From Undibacterium sp. (GTDB taxonomy: Bacteria; Pseudomonadota; Gammaproteobacteria; Burkholderiales; Burkholderiaceae_D): DNA of 64,000 nucleotides. Location of the stretch: positions 1 through 64,000 of the forward strand of contig NZ_JAUSFI010000161.1 in the NCBI RefSeq assembly GCF_030651495.1, in the 5' to 3' direction. Position 1 is the first letter of the stretch, and every line of letters begins with the position of its first letter. The position numbers and the translations under genes were made by a program. Positions 1 through 7,577 of the stretch are shown piece by piece. The notes below the pieces were generated by a model. It was not told where the DNA came from. It saw only the letters and a program-made list of their open reading frames with translations, and searched no databases.

Positions 1-79
1 TTTCTCGCTTGCTTTGTTTCTCTTGCAACTGCCTTGCTATAAATTCTCGCTCTAATTCGGTTAAATGCGTGTAGCTCAT
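1..79 (-). CDS. IS30-family transposase, N-terminal fragment cut by window edge
   Basis: Reading leftwards from an ATG at 77-79, the sequence encodes MSYTHLTELEREFIARQLQE and runs off the window. The opening (SYTHLT-x-x-ER) is the usual start of IS30-family transposases, where it precedes the helix-turn-helix that binds the element ends. A good ribosome binding site (AGGAG) lies seven bases upstream. The element's terminal repeat should therefore lie just to the right, within roughly 100-150, but I could not define it without the other end. Only 26 codons are visible, so whether the transposase is intact is unknown. Confidence 0.55.
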   Translation of the reverse strand, partial: MSYTHLTELEREFIARQLQEKQSKRE

Positions 80-185
80 GTTTCACTCCTGTCTTTTTAA
101 AAGTATACAGAAGTGTTGCACTTGTAATTTTAGACCGCCTACTATAGGCCCAGGACGCAATCCCGGCGCGGCTCGCAGAGGCGAT

Positions 186-267
186 AGGCTGCAACCCCGC
201 ATGGATAATGCGCGCTGGCGCTGCAGGGCAATAAGATTTTATTGCCCTGCATCCTTATAAAATCTTA
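186..267. repeat. Repeat copy plus two overlapping dyads near an IS end
   Basis: A repeat with core CCCCGCATGGATAATGCGCGC (split here as CCCCGCATGG / ATAATGCGCGC, about 194-217) resembles copies near 17117, 33191 and 40326. Directly after it come two inverted repeats that share bases. Arms 222-234 and 239-251 form a perfect 13-bp stem; arms 232-242 and 257-267 form a perfect 11-bp stem. They cannot form together. The site lies between the IS30 end and the 3' end of the Spy-like gene. Neither stem has a clear U tract in either direction, so a terminator call is uncertain. Confidence 0.45.
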
Positions 268-275
268 GTGCGCAA

Positions 276-809
276 TTATTTATCCATTTTGGCTGGGCCA
301 TGAGTGCGGCGATGTTGCATGCCATGACGCCCCAGATTGCGATGGCTGTCATCAAAAATCTTTTGTTGCTCAGGCGTCAGCACCGCATAAAAGGTCTTCA
401 GGGAAGCCAGATGCTCTTGCATTTTGGTTTGGTGCTCTTTGGCACGTTCCAGCATTTTTTCCATCCGCTCTGGCGTCGTCAACTTTTCCATTTCTTTACG
501 ATCTGGTGGCGCAGGCATGGCACCCGTTGCGGTAGTTTCGGTAAATGTTTTCCAGGCGGGTTCTTGGGCGGCGGTCAGCTTGAGTTTGGCATGCAACTCG
601 GCCTGATGTTTTGCCATGCGCTGCTGTATTCTTTCACTAATTTTGGCGCGATCAGTGCTGTTTGAGCTATGCATATCGTACATATCATGCATATCTCGCA
701 TGCCAGAACCGCCCATGCCGGTACCCGGGCTTTGTGCATACACGCCTGCGGAAACGGTCATAGCAACAGCGCTCAAGCCGATGAAAAATTTGTTTTTCAG
801 TGATTTCAT
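276..809 (-). CDS. Spy/CpxP-family periplasmic protein (LTxxQ motif)
   Basis: The 177-residue product has a signal peptide (MKSLKNKFFIGLSAVAMTVS..., cleavage after VYAQ) followed by a Met/Asp/His-rich stretch (MRDMHDMYDMHS). It is then helical and charged, with two LTxxQ-type motifs (LTAAQEPAW near residue 79 and LTPEQQKIF near 145). This is the signature of Spy/CpxP envelope-stress proteins, which act as periplasmic chaperones or as brakes on sensor kinases. The Met/His clusters suggest possible metal binding, which is inference. It is transcribed divergently from an OmpR-type regulator and sensor kinase, as cpxP is from cpxRA, so control by that system is likely. Confidence 0.85.
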   Translation of the reverse strand: MKSLKNKFFIGLSAVAMTVSAGVYAQSPGTGMGGSGMRDMHDMYDMHSSNSTDRAKISERIQQRMAKHQAELHAKLKLTAAQEPAWKTFTETTATGAMPAPPDRKEMEKLTTPERMEKMLERAKEHQTKMQEHLASLKTFYAVLTPEQQKIFDDSHRNLGRHGMQHRRTHGPAKMDK

Positions 810-942
810 GATCTACCCTTATCTGGTTGATTGGTTCAGGCAATCGGGAAATCCGTCTCGCCGCTATGTGTCTGGCACATAATAGTTATATTGCAGCAAA
901 GATGTCACTCGCAAGTGTCATAAAATAACCACTTTGTATCGT

Positions 943-989
943 ATTGTAACAATGCGTCTGCGCCGCCTGAGAGATTGTTTCGGATTGTT
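943..989. promoter_or_regulatory. Candidate response-regulator boxes in the spy / two-component divergent promoter
   Basis: The 255-bp gap between the divergent genes contains a dyad ATTGTAACAAT (943-953) and a direct repeat GATTGTT at 973-979 and 983-989. The 10-bp period of the latter is typical of OmpR/PhoB-family winged-helix sites. A further dyad CACT-CGCA-AGTG sits near 907-918. Binding by the regulator encoded next door is inference. Confidence 0.35.
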
Positions 990-1064
990 GCAAGACCGGC
1001 CTATGCTAACAAGCCGATACAAAATTGCCGATTTTCACCTAGATAGTCCCTGATAATGAGAACC

Positions 1065-1784
1065 ATGGATACTCCAAGAAAAATACTTATCGTTGATGAT
1101 GACCGCGAGATTCGCACTCTGCTGGCAGATTATCTTGAACTCAATGGCTGCACCTGCCTGATGGCGGCTGAAGGCAACGCCATGTGGGCCGCGCTGGATC
1201 AGCAGCAAGTGGATCTGGTGGTGCTCGACCTAAACCTGCCTGGCGACGACGGCCTGACACTGTGTCGCAACCTGCGGGCAAAATCAGACGTGCCGGTGAT
1301 CATGCTGACCGCCAGAAGCGAACCGCTCGATCGCATCCTCGGGCTGGAAATGGGCGCGGATGACTACCTGCCGAAACCATTTGAACCGCGCGAGTTATTA
1401 GCGCGGATACGCAGCGTATTGCGCCGTACTCACTCGACCCAGCGCAACAGCCAGGGCGAAGCAGTGCAAAAGCTCAGGTTTGCCGACTGGACGCTCGATT
1501 TAACGGCACGCCATCTGCTTAGTCCAGACGGTATGGTGATCGCCTTATCGGGTGCCGAGTTTCGCATGTTATCGATTTTTCTTGAGCAACCGAATCGCAT
1601 CCTGACACGCGATCAGCTATTAAATATCTTGCATGGCCGCGATGCCGATCCATTCGATCGCTCGATCGATATTCAGATCAGCCGCCTGCGCCAAAAGCTG
1701 CGCGAAGATGCGCGCACACCGCAAATTATTAAAACCGTACGCAACGGCGGTTATGTACTGGCCGTCACGGTGACGGCGGAGTAG
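1065..1784 (+). CDS. OmpR-family response regulator
   Basis: Two-domain response regulator of about 239 residues. The receiver domain shows the acidic pair (VDDDREIR), the phosphoacceptor Asp in VVLDLNLPGDDG, the Thr/Ser switch in VIMLTAR and the Lys in YLPKPFEPREL. The C-terminal winged helix has the usual SGAEFRML and DRSIDIQISRLRQKL stretches that contact DNA. An in-frame ATG exists at 1056, but GAG just upstream of 1065 makes 1065 the better start. It is followed after 5 bp by a sensor kinase, forming one operon, and faces a Spy/CpxP gene. Phosphorylation should come from that kinase; the signal is unknown, though envelope or metal stress fits the neighbour. Confidence 0.92.
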   Translation: MDTPRKILIVDDDREIRTLLADYLELNGCTCLMAAEGNAMWAALDQQQVDLVVLDLNLPGDDGLTLCRNLRAKSDVPVIMLTARSEPLDRILGLEMGADDYLPKPFEPRELLARIRSVLRRTHSTQRNSQGEAVQKLRFADWTLDLTARHLLSPDGMVIALSGAEFRMLSIFLEQPNRILTRDQLLNILHGRDADPFDRSIDIQISRLRQKLREDARTPQIIKTVRNGGYVLAVTVTAE

Positions 1785-1789
1785 AGCGC

Positions 1790-3136
1790 ATGAAAATTTT
1801 TAATTCGATGTCGGGACGGGTGTTTGCCATCTTGCTGCTGGGGGTAGTGAGCGCGACGGTACTGACCTGGTGGCTGGCGTTTGGCGAGCGGCAAAAAACC
1901 ATTTCCCAGTTTCGCGACTCGCATGCGGTAGAGCGCGCCGAACAACTCTTGCAGGCGATCGATGCGCTGCCGACCGAAAGCCGCGCCGCCTTTCTGGAAA
2001 CCGCACCGCGCTTAGGCCTGCGGGTCACCACGCTACCGATCATCAGCGCCGATCATGTGCCGCGGTCACCCTACGCATCGGCCCTGAGTGAACGTCTGGG
2101 AAAAAATTTCACAGTGATTTCTTTACCGCAAAAGCCAGAAGACTGTCCGATCATTACACGTGACGAGCATTCAATCCGGCCGCCCTGCGAAGCCTTGGGT
2201 ATCACGCTGCACGACGGTAGCGCCCTGCAATTAACGGTACTGCCGCCGCGCGGCCCGATGCCGCCCTTACGGCCAGAATTCATCCTGTATCTGCTGCTAT
2301 TTTTATGCAGCATTGCCGTGCTGGCGTATCTGGTATCGCGCATGACGATGCGCCCCTTGAGCCTGCTGGCGCAAGCTGCCACCGATCTGGGGCAAGACAT
2401 CAACCGCCCGGCCTTAGCAGAACAGGGTACGACCGAAATCCTGCAGGCGACCAAGGCATTTAACGCGATGCAAAGCCGCATACGCCAGCACATCCAGCAG
2501 CGCACCCACATGCTGGCCGCCATTACGCATGATCTGCAAACGCCATTGACGCGCCTGCGCCTGCGGCTGGAAAAAGTCAGCGACAGCGAGCTGCGCGAAA
2601 AACTCATCGACGATCTGTCGTCGATGCAAGTGATGGTCAGGGAAGGACTGGATCTGGCGCGCAGCATGGATAGCAATGAGCCGCTGAAACCGCTCGACCT
2701 CGATTCACTGCTCGACAGTGTCTGCACCGATGCCACCGATGCAGGTCAGGATGTCAGCCTCAGTGGGAAATCGAACGTCACGGTACTGGCCAGACCGCAA
2801 TCGTTGCGCCGTTGCCTGAACAACCTGATCGACAATGCGGTCAAATACGGTCGCTACGCCAAACTCAGTCTGGAAACCAGTGGCGATGGCGACAAAAAAT
2901 GCATCCACATCTTGATCCGTGATGGCGGCAACGGCATAGCACCGGATCAGCAAAGTAAAGTATTTGAACCGTTTTACCGCATAGAAAGCTCGCGCTCGCG
3001 CGATACCGGCGGTACCGGGTTAGGGCTGACCATCGCACAAAATATCGCGCAGCAACACGGCGGCAGCTTGCAGCTATCCAATCTGGCCGAAGGCGGGCTG
3101 GAAGTGCGCCTGACGCTACCGGTGAAGTCAGCCTGA
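1790..3136 (+). CDS. Membrane sensor histidine kinase (EnvZ/OmpR-type partner)
   Basis: A 448-residue sensor with a first membrane helix (VFAILLLGVVSATVLTWWLAF, about residues 10-30), a periplasmic domain of about 125 residues, a second helix (FILYLLLFLCSIAVLAYLV, about 160-180) and a HAMP segment beginning at MTMRPLSLLAQAA. The phosphoacceptor His lies in AAITHDLQTPLTRLRLRLE. The ATPase boxes follow as N (NNLIDNAVKYG), D (IRDGGNGIAP) and G (GTGLGLTIAQNI). It belongs to the HAMP-HisKA-HATPase class of EnvZ/CpxA relatives. Its ATG lies 5 bp after the regulator's stop, so the two are co-expressed. The periplasmic loop has a Cys pair (DCPI...PPCEA) that might sense redox or metal, which is speculation. 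Confidence 0.92.
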   Translation: MKIFNSMSGRVFAILLLGVVSATVLTWWLAFGERQKTISQFRDSHAVERAEQLLQAIDALPTESRAAFLETAPRLGLRVTTLPIISADHVPRSPYASALSERLGKNFTVISLPQKPEDCPIITRDEHSIRPPCEALGITLHDGSALQLTVLPPRGPMPPLRPEFILYLLLFLCSIAVLAYLVSRMTMRPLSLLAQAATDLGQDINRPALAEQGTTEILQATKAFNAMQSRIRQHIQQRTHMLAAITHDLQTPLTRLRLRLEKVSDSELREKLIDDLSSMQVMVREGLDLARSMDSNEPLKPLDLDSLLDSVCTDATDAGQDVSLSGKSNVTVLARPQSLRRCLNNLIDNAVKYGRYAKLSLETSGDGDKKCIHILIRDGGNGIAPDQQSKVFEPFYRIESSRSRDTGGTGLGLTIAQNIAQQHGGSLQLSNLAEGGLEVRLTLPVKSA

Positions 3137-3155
3137 TTTTGCCATTTTTGATATT

Positions 3156-3287
3156 TTATTTGTTGACGAACTGATGCGTCACTTTACTCATTTTAGCGCC
3201 AAGCCGAATGGACAAACGATCTGCCATTCGGCAAATTTCCTGCCCGATTTTTTCTTCTGATTCGGGAGTCACATCCAAAGGCATCAT
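3156..3287 (-). CDS. Possible small hypothetical protein or remnant
   Basis: A short minus-strand frame ends at 3156 and encodes MMPLDVTPESEEKIGQEICR and onwards to KVTHQFVNK. The frame stays open up to 3383, but that would start inside the terminator of small RNA 1, so an internal start is more plausible. The composition looks protein-like (amphipathic helix EEKIGQEICRMADRLSIRL). No good ribosome binding site is visible and I do not recognise a family. It may be the last part of a lost gene. Confidence 0.25.
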   Translation of the reverse strand: MMPLDVTPESEEKIGQEICRMADRLSIRLGAKMSKVTHQFVNK

Positions 3288-3343
3288 ACTGACGGCGATA
3301 CGATGGAATAGCGGTACATGATGCCATTCACTAAATTCAGCGC

Positions 3344-3408
3344 AAAAAAAACCCGCTAGCTTAAGGCTGCGGGCTAAATCCAAACCTTAGAAGGTGTTGG
3401 AGGAGACA
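3344..3408 (-). ncRNA. Small RNA 1 of a tandem family, anti-Shine-Dalgarno tract plus terminator
   Basis: On the minus strand a predicted RNA of about 65 nt begins near 3408 with TGTCTCCTCCAACACC, continues TTCTAAGGTTTGGATTT, and ends in a GC-rich hairpin (3352-3373) followed by eight U (3344-3351). A -10-like TATAAA (about 3417-3422 reversed) stands about 7 bases before the start, and a box at 3442-3482 is shared with the other copies. CTCCTCC and CACCTTCT can pair with ribosome binding sites. No reading frame of note occurs. Two near-identical copies follow at 3785 and 4000. Transcription is inferred from promoter, terminator and conservation between copies. Confidence 0.7.
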
Positions 3409-3552
3409 GGTGTTACTTTATAGAAGACCCTTAGGTTTGTATGCTTTATTATTTGCATATCAGTCATTCGTAATATGAATAGCGCTTGTCCTTCATTTTT
3501 CATGCGGCCAGGTGCTCGCCTATCATTAAGCCGCAATAAAATTTGATTGAGT

Positions 3553-3754
3553 TAGGACTTACGCAAAACCGCCCCAGCGTCGTTGCACTCCCCCTTTCGC
3601 ATAATGAGTACTAAAGTACTGTCTTCGGCGGTACGGTGCAGTCGGGAATGCAGACAATATATTGTCTGCCGGCGTAACGGGCATCCCCTACCTGGGATGC
3701 ATCCCCAGCACCAAAGGTTTTATGCCTAGCTGGAACAATTTTGCGTAAGTCCTA
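3553..3754. mobile_element. MITE-like element A1 (202 bp, 16-bp terminal inverted repeats)
   Basis: Perfect inverted ends TAGGACTTACGCAAAA (3553-3568) and its complement (3739-3754) enclose about 170 bp with no gene. If the outer TA is read as a duplicated target, the element is GGACTTACGC...GCGTAAGTCC with a TA duplication, as for IS630/mariner-type transposition. A second, shorter member sits at 25225-25324 in the opposite orientation and shares both ends and the inner GCCCCAGCGTCGTTG and TACTAAAGTACTGTCTTCGG segments. A1 sits between small RNA copies 1 and 2. No transposase for it is in the window, so it is non-autonomous. Confidence 0.8.
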
Positions 3755-3784
3755 TGACTAATCGGCCTTGCTTAAATTTTGGTG

Positions 3785-3847
3785 AAAAAAAACCCGCAAA
3801 GTTTGCGGGTTGAAATCCAAACCCTTAGGAGGTGTTGGAGGAGACAG
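3785..3847 (-). ncRNA. Small RNA 2 of the tandem family
   Basis: Same layout as copy 1. The RNA starts near 3847 with TGTCTCCTCCAACACC, then TCCTAAGGGTTTGGATTT, and ends in a perfect hairpin CCCGCAAA-CTTTGCGGG (3793-3809) with an eight-U tail. Here the second tract reads CACCTCCT, an exact match to the anti-Shine-Dalgarno core of 16S rRNA. The promoter is the clearest of the three: TTGGTG (3876-3881) and TATAGT (3853-3858), both read on the minus strand, are separated by exactly 17 bp. Confidence 0.75.
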
Positions 3848-3852
3848 GAGTA

Positions 3853-3881
3853 ACTATATCGCACCGCAACAAATTCACCAA
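3853..3881 (-). promoter_or_regulatory. Sigma-70-type promoter of small RNA 2
   Basis: Read on the minus strand: -35 TTGGTG, 17-bp spacer, -10 TATAGT, then about 6 bases to the conserved TGTCTCC start. Farther upstream (3889-3921) is a box with GATATTCA...GAATGATTGATAT that recurs before copies 1 and 3, suggesting a common activator or curvature element. Confidence 0.6.
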
Positions 3882-3999
3882 TACATATTTTTAAATATCA
3901 ATCATTCGAACGGTGAATATCTATATTGATGAAATATTGCCTTGCGACATTGATTCCAGGTGAGTTGACCAAGCTTTTCTCTTTGAGAGAAAAAAGGTC

Positions 4000-4065
4000 A
4001 AAAAAAAGCCCGCTACCTAGAGGCTGCGGGCTAAATCCAAACCTTAGAAGGTGTTGGAGGAGACA
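4000..4065 (-). ncRNA. Small RNA 3 of the tandem family
   Basis: Third copy: a start near 4065 with TGTCTCCTCCAACACC, TTCTAAGGTTTGGATTT, a hairpin AGCCCGC...GCGGGCT (4007-4032) and eight U (4000-4007). The -10 is TATAGT (4071-4076 reversed). The -35 is weak (CAGATT), so activation through the shared box at 4099-4139 is plausible. The body is almost identical to copy 1 while the stem sequence differs with compensating changes, which argues for selection on RNA structure. Confidence 0.7.
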
Positions 4066-4330
4066 ACTGAACTATATCGCAGTGCAGCAAATAAATCTGC
4101 TTTATTATTTGTATACCAGTCATAACATATATGAATATCTTATTTGCCATTTCTTTTCTTGTTTATTGCGCCGCCTGAGCATTCGGCGCGATGAGCTTTA
4201 TTGCGGTCATTACTGCATGTCTTACAATATAGATGAGTATTTTTTCGTCCTCTTCAGGGCGTCACCGGGTCTGAGCATACAATTTACTGGCATGGCGAGG
4301 CAAATTTTATGTACGCATAAATTCGATGAT

Positions 4331-4353
4331 CCCTGCTTGCAATTCAAGCAGGG
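4331..4353. other. Perfect 9-bp stem-loop upstream of the amidohydrolase gene
   Basis: CCCTGCTTG (4331-4339), a five-base loop and CAAGCAGGG (4345-4353). It lies in the probable leader of the M20 gene, about 125 bp before its start. There is no U tract in either direction. Its function is unknown; it could be an mRNA leader stem or an operator dyad. Confidence 0.4.
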
Positions 4354-4479
4354 CAAACAGGCATTCTCATATGGTGGATGCGGATGAGCGATTCCATGTT
4401 CCGGCATAAGATCAGCGCGAAAAAATGGTTTACACTGAGGCGTGACATCAATATAACAAACCGTAGCATGGAGACCGCA

Positions 4480-5670
4480 ATGAAGTTGATCGATCCTATT
4501 CTCGCGTTTCAGCCCGAGTTGCAGCAAATTCGGCGTGACATTCACGCTCATCCCGAGCTCTGCTTTGAAGAGCATCGCACTTCTGCCCTGGTCGCCGGAA
4601 AACTTCAGGAATGGGGCATTCCGGTCATACTCGGTCTCGGCGGCACCGGCGTGGTCGGCGTGATCCAGAGTGGCGGCAGCAAAAAAGCCATTGGCTTGCG
4701 CGCCGACATGGATGCCTTGCCGATGCAAGAGATTAACAGCTTCGCCCATGCCTCCAGGCATGATGGCAAAATGCACGCCTGCGGCCATGACGGGCATACC
4801 GCGATGCTGCTGGGGGCAGCGCACTATTTGTCGCAACACAAGAATTTTGATGGCAGTGTGTATCTGATTTTTCAGCCGGCAGAAGAGGGTGGTGGTGGCG
4901 CAAAGCGGATGATGGATGATGGTCTGTTTGATCAGTGTCCGATGGAAGCGGTGTTCGGCATGCACAATTGGCCAGGTACTGCCGTGGGGTCGTTCGGGGT
5001 TACTGCCGGGCCGATGATGGCATCATCGAATGAATTTGAAGTTACCGTCAAGGGCAAGGGCGCGCATGCCGCACAACCGCACAAGGGCATCGATCCCATC
5101 ATGGTGGCGGTGCAGATTGCGCAAAGCTGGCAAACCATTATCAGTCGCAATGCCAGTCCGCTAGAGTCGGCGGTGCTGTCGATCACGCAAATTCATTCAG
5201 GCAGTGCGACCAACGTGATTCCTGACGAAGCTACGTTAATTGGCACAGTGCGGGCTTTTAGTACTGCGATGATCGATTTGCTGGAGCGGCGCATGAAAAC
5301 CATTGCGGAACATACTGCCGCAGCATTTGATGCCGAGGTTCAATTTGAATTTAAGCGCAATTATCCGCCGCTTATCAATCACGTTAAAGAGACCGCTTTT
5401 GCCGTTGAGGTGATGCGTTCACTGGTTGGCGCCGATAGGGTCGATGCGCAGGTCGAGCCGACCATGGGGGCCGAAGACTTTGCCTTCATGCTGCAAGAAA
5501 AACCCGGCTGTTATGTGTTTATTGGCAATGGCGAAGGCTTGCATCGTGACGGTGGACACGGACTGGGGCCGTGTAATCTGCACAATCCAAGCTATGATTT
5601 CAATGATGATTTATTGCCGATAGGCGCCAGCTACTGGGTCAGGCTGGCAGAGGCATATTTGCCGAAATAA
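4480..5670 (+). CDS. M20-family amidohydrolase (hippurate/aminoacylase type)
   Basis: The chosen ATG (MKLIDPILAFQPELQQIRRD) has GGAG six bases before it and gives 396 residues, the normal size for M20D enzymes. An open frame extends upstream to 4378 but is not needed. Metal ligands and the base are visible: MHACGHDGHTAMLLG (His/Asp), QPAEEGGGGA (catalytic Glu-Glu), FGMHNWPG (His), and HGLGPCNLHNPSYDFND near the end. The family removes acyl groups from amino acids (hippurate, N-acetyl amino acids, indole-acetyl conjugates) in the cytoplasm with two metal ions. The substrate cannot be told from sequence. No partner gene lies in the same direction, so it is probably monocistronic. Confidence 0.9.
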   Translation: MKLIDPILAFQPELQQIRRDIHAHPELCFEEHRTSALVAGKLQEWGIPVILGLGGTGVVGVIQSGGSKKAIGLRADMDALPMQEINSFAHASRHDGKMHACGHDGHTAMLLGAAHYLSQHKNFDGSVYLIFQPAEEGGGGAKRMMDDGLFDQCPMEAVFGMHNWPGTAVGSFGVTAGPMMASSNEFEVTVKGKGAHAAQPHKGIDPIMVAVQIAQSWQTIISRNASPLESAVLSITQIHSGSATNVIPDEATLIGTVRAFSTAMIDLLERRMKTIAEHTAAAFDAEVQFEFKRNYPPLINHVKETAFAVEVMRSLVGADRVDAQVEPTMGAEDFAFMLQEKPGCYVFIGNGEGLHRDGGHGLGPCNLHNPSYDFNDDLLPIGASYWVRLAEAYLPK

Positions 5671-5681
5671 TACATAAAAAA

Positions 5682-5765
5682 ATATACTCCCCCTGGTATT
5701 TTTTTGTAACGCGCTATTCTATTGCGCAATACCAGGTATTTTTTTAAAAATTAAGGGGAGTATAT
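5682..5765. repeat. 84-bp palindromic repeat, copy B1
   Basis: An 84-bp element bounded by ATATACTCCCC and GGGGAGTATAT, with a central ATTGCGCAAT and GCGCTATT. Copies of 84-85 bp occur at 20400, 23629 and 26051 in the opposite orientation. B1 is the most symmetrical: inner arms CCTGGTATTTTTTT and AATACCAGG also pair. It lies between two convergent genes, the M20 gene and the chemoreceptor. Confidence 0.75.
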
Positions 5766-5807
5766 GTTTATTGGCAAAAAGCATTCAGATAGCATTCAGA
5801 TTTTTGA

Positions 5808-7502
5808 TTAAAACTCTTCCCATTCATCGGCCGCCATTGCTGCGGCTTTTTTAGTCACAGCAGGCTTTGCGGCGATCTTCAGGGCGGCGGGCTTGTTGGC
5901 TGATTTTGCGCTCTGAAAACTTGCCGGTGCTCTGTGCGCCAGTACCGATAACTTATTGGCGGTTGTTGCCGCGATACCGGTCATCCCGGATAGCTTGAAG
6001 ACTTCCAGTGACTGAGTCAGATGGTCGGCCTGCTCTTCCAGCGATTCGGCCGCTGCTGCCGCCTGTTCCACCAATGCCGAGTTTTGCTGGGTCATTTCAT
6101 CCATCTGACCAATGGCTTGACTGATTTCCTGTATGCCCGCGCTTTGCTCCTGGCTGGCAGCGGAAATTTCGGTCATGATATCGCTGACACGTTTTACTGA
6201 GGCGACAATTTCATCCATGGTGTGGCCGGCCTGATCGACCAGTTGCGATCCTGCATGGACCTTGTCCACCGAGTCACCGATCAGGGTCTTGATTTCTTTG
6301 GCAGCGGCGGCACTGCGTTGCGCCAGATTGCGCACCTCTGATGCCACTACCGCAAAGCCACGTCCCTGTTCGCCCGCACGGGCCGCTTCTACTGCCGCAT
6401 TTAAGGCGAGAATATTGGTCTGGAAGGCAATGCCGTCGATCACCGCGATGATGTCGACAATTTTCTTGGATGACTGATTGATATCGGTCATGGTAGTGAC
6501 AACCTGGCTGACAACTTGACCGCCCTTGATGGCTACTTCCGATGCCGTTCCTACCAGCTTATTGGCCTGGCGCGCATTATCGGCATTTTGTTTAACGGTG
6601 TCCGTCAACGCTTCCATCGAGCTGGCGGTCTCTTCCAGGCTGCTCGCTTGTGATTCTGTGCGGGAGGACAGATCCGAGTTACCGGAGGCGATTTCTGCAC
6701 TCGCTACTTTAATCGTTTCAGCCGAAACTTTAATATCTGACACCATGTTTTGCAGCCGGTCTTGCATTTCCTTGAGTGCCGCCAATAAGCTGCCGGTGTC
6801 TCCTTCTTCCATCACGATATGCATACTCAGGTCACCCGCCGCAACCGCTGCCGCGATTTCCCTCGCATATTCAGGCTCGCCGCCTAATTGCTGCCAGATA
6901 GTGCGGACCACGAAGAACGAGACTATCCCCAGAGTCAGTGTGACAATCAGCGCAATCAGGATAGAGGTGTACAACACATTGCGGACATTGTTGCCGCTGC
7001 TTTCTACCCCCGCAGCGAACTGTTTTTGTGCCGTTTCTACCGTCTTATTTAAGTCTGTTTCCAGCGTTTTGAGCGTCGTTTGCATTTGCGTGATAGCCGC
7101 CTGCGGATCACCCTGCTCTATGCCCATCATGATTTTTGCTACGCTCAATGCCGGCGCATAATAGGCGTCAAACTCTTTAGAAAGTCTTTCCGACAGGATT
7201 TTCTGGCCGGGTATATCACCTAGCTTATTAAATTTCGCCTGGACTTTTTTTGCATTTTCAGCGATAGCTTCAATGGCCTTTTTATCGCCTTCACCGACGG
7301 CCTGTTTCAGTGCATCAACGAATCCCTGCACCTCACTTTGTAGCGCTTTCGATTTATCGAGGATCGGGTAATCGATACTTTCTGTGGTTTTAATTGATGT
7401 GATTGCGGTGCTAGAAAAATACACGCTGACCGCCATGCCTACGCCGAAAATGATGGTGGAAACTACAGGTAATGCCCATATTCTTCGTTTGATACTCATC
7501 AT
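5808..7502 (-). CDS. Methyl-accepting chemotaxis protein
   Basis: A 564-residue chemoreceptor. TM1 is near residues 10-31 ([20 protein letters not shown]). A periplasmic four-helix-bundle-like domain of about 150 residues follows, then TM2 near 178-200, HAMP, and a long cytoplasmic coiled coil. The hairpin tip reads [39 protein letters not shown], here 361-400 approximately, which binds CheA/CheW. The C-terminus DEWEEF resembles the CheR/CheB docking pentapeptide. It is the last gene of a likely operon with a porin and a small periplasmic binding-protein-like gene, 75 bp downstream of the latter. The shared transcription suggests it senses a ligand admitted or bound by those partners, which is inference. 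Confidence 0.92.
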   Translation of the reverse strand: MMSIKRRIWALPVVSTIIFGVGMAVSVYFSSTAITSIKTTESIDYPILDKSKALQSEVQGFVDALKQAVGEGDKKAIEAIAENAKKVQAKFNKLGDIPGQKILSERLSKEFDAYYAPALSVAKIMMGIEQGDPQAAITQMQTTLKTLETDLNKTVETAQKQFAAGVESSGNNVRNVLYTSILIALIVTLTLGIVSFFVVRTIWQQLGGEPEYAREIAAAVAAGDLSMHIVMEEGDTGSLLAALKEMQDRLQNMVSDIKVSAETIKVASAEIASGNSDLSSRTESQASSLEETASSMEALTDTVKQNADNARQANKLVGTASEVAIKGGQVVSQVVTTMTDINQSSKKIVDIIAVIDGIAFQTNILALNAAVEAARAGEQGRGFAVVASEVRNLAQRSAAAAKEIKTLIGDSVDKVHAGSQLVDQAGHTMDEIVASVKRVSDIMTEISAASQEQSAGIQEISQAIGQMDEMTQQNSALVEQAAAAAESLEEQADHLTQSLEVFKLSGMTGIAATTANKLSVLAHRAPASFQSAKSANKPAALKIAAKPAVTKKAAAMAADEWEEF

Positions 7503-7577
7503 TTTTCCTTGTCAGGCTAAGATTATTTTAGAGAAAGCAGGAGAGGTGTTTCGCTCTCCCACTCTACTCTATGCCTT

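Noticed and set aside
2071-2736. Long leftward frame opposite the sensor kinase
   Set aside because: Codon-shadow of a clear kinase gene: Ser/Arg-rich with no domain. Similar shadows in purine, bkd and LysE regions were left out.
3156-3383. Full 75-codon frame starting within small RNA 1
   Set aside because: A start inside the sRNA terminator stem is unlikely; only the distal part was kept, at low confidence.
3344-4065. Regularly repeated units considered as a CRISPR or tandem protein repeat
   Set aside because: Only three units at 200-440-bp spacing, each with promoter and terminator; no spacer-repeat rhythm.
3926-4387. Rightward frame of 153 codons across the small RNA 3 locus
   Set aside because: It runs antisense through the conserved sRNA terminator and promoter, has no ribosome binding site and no protein-like composition.
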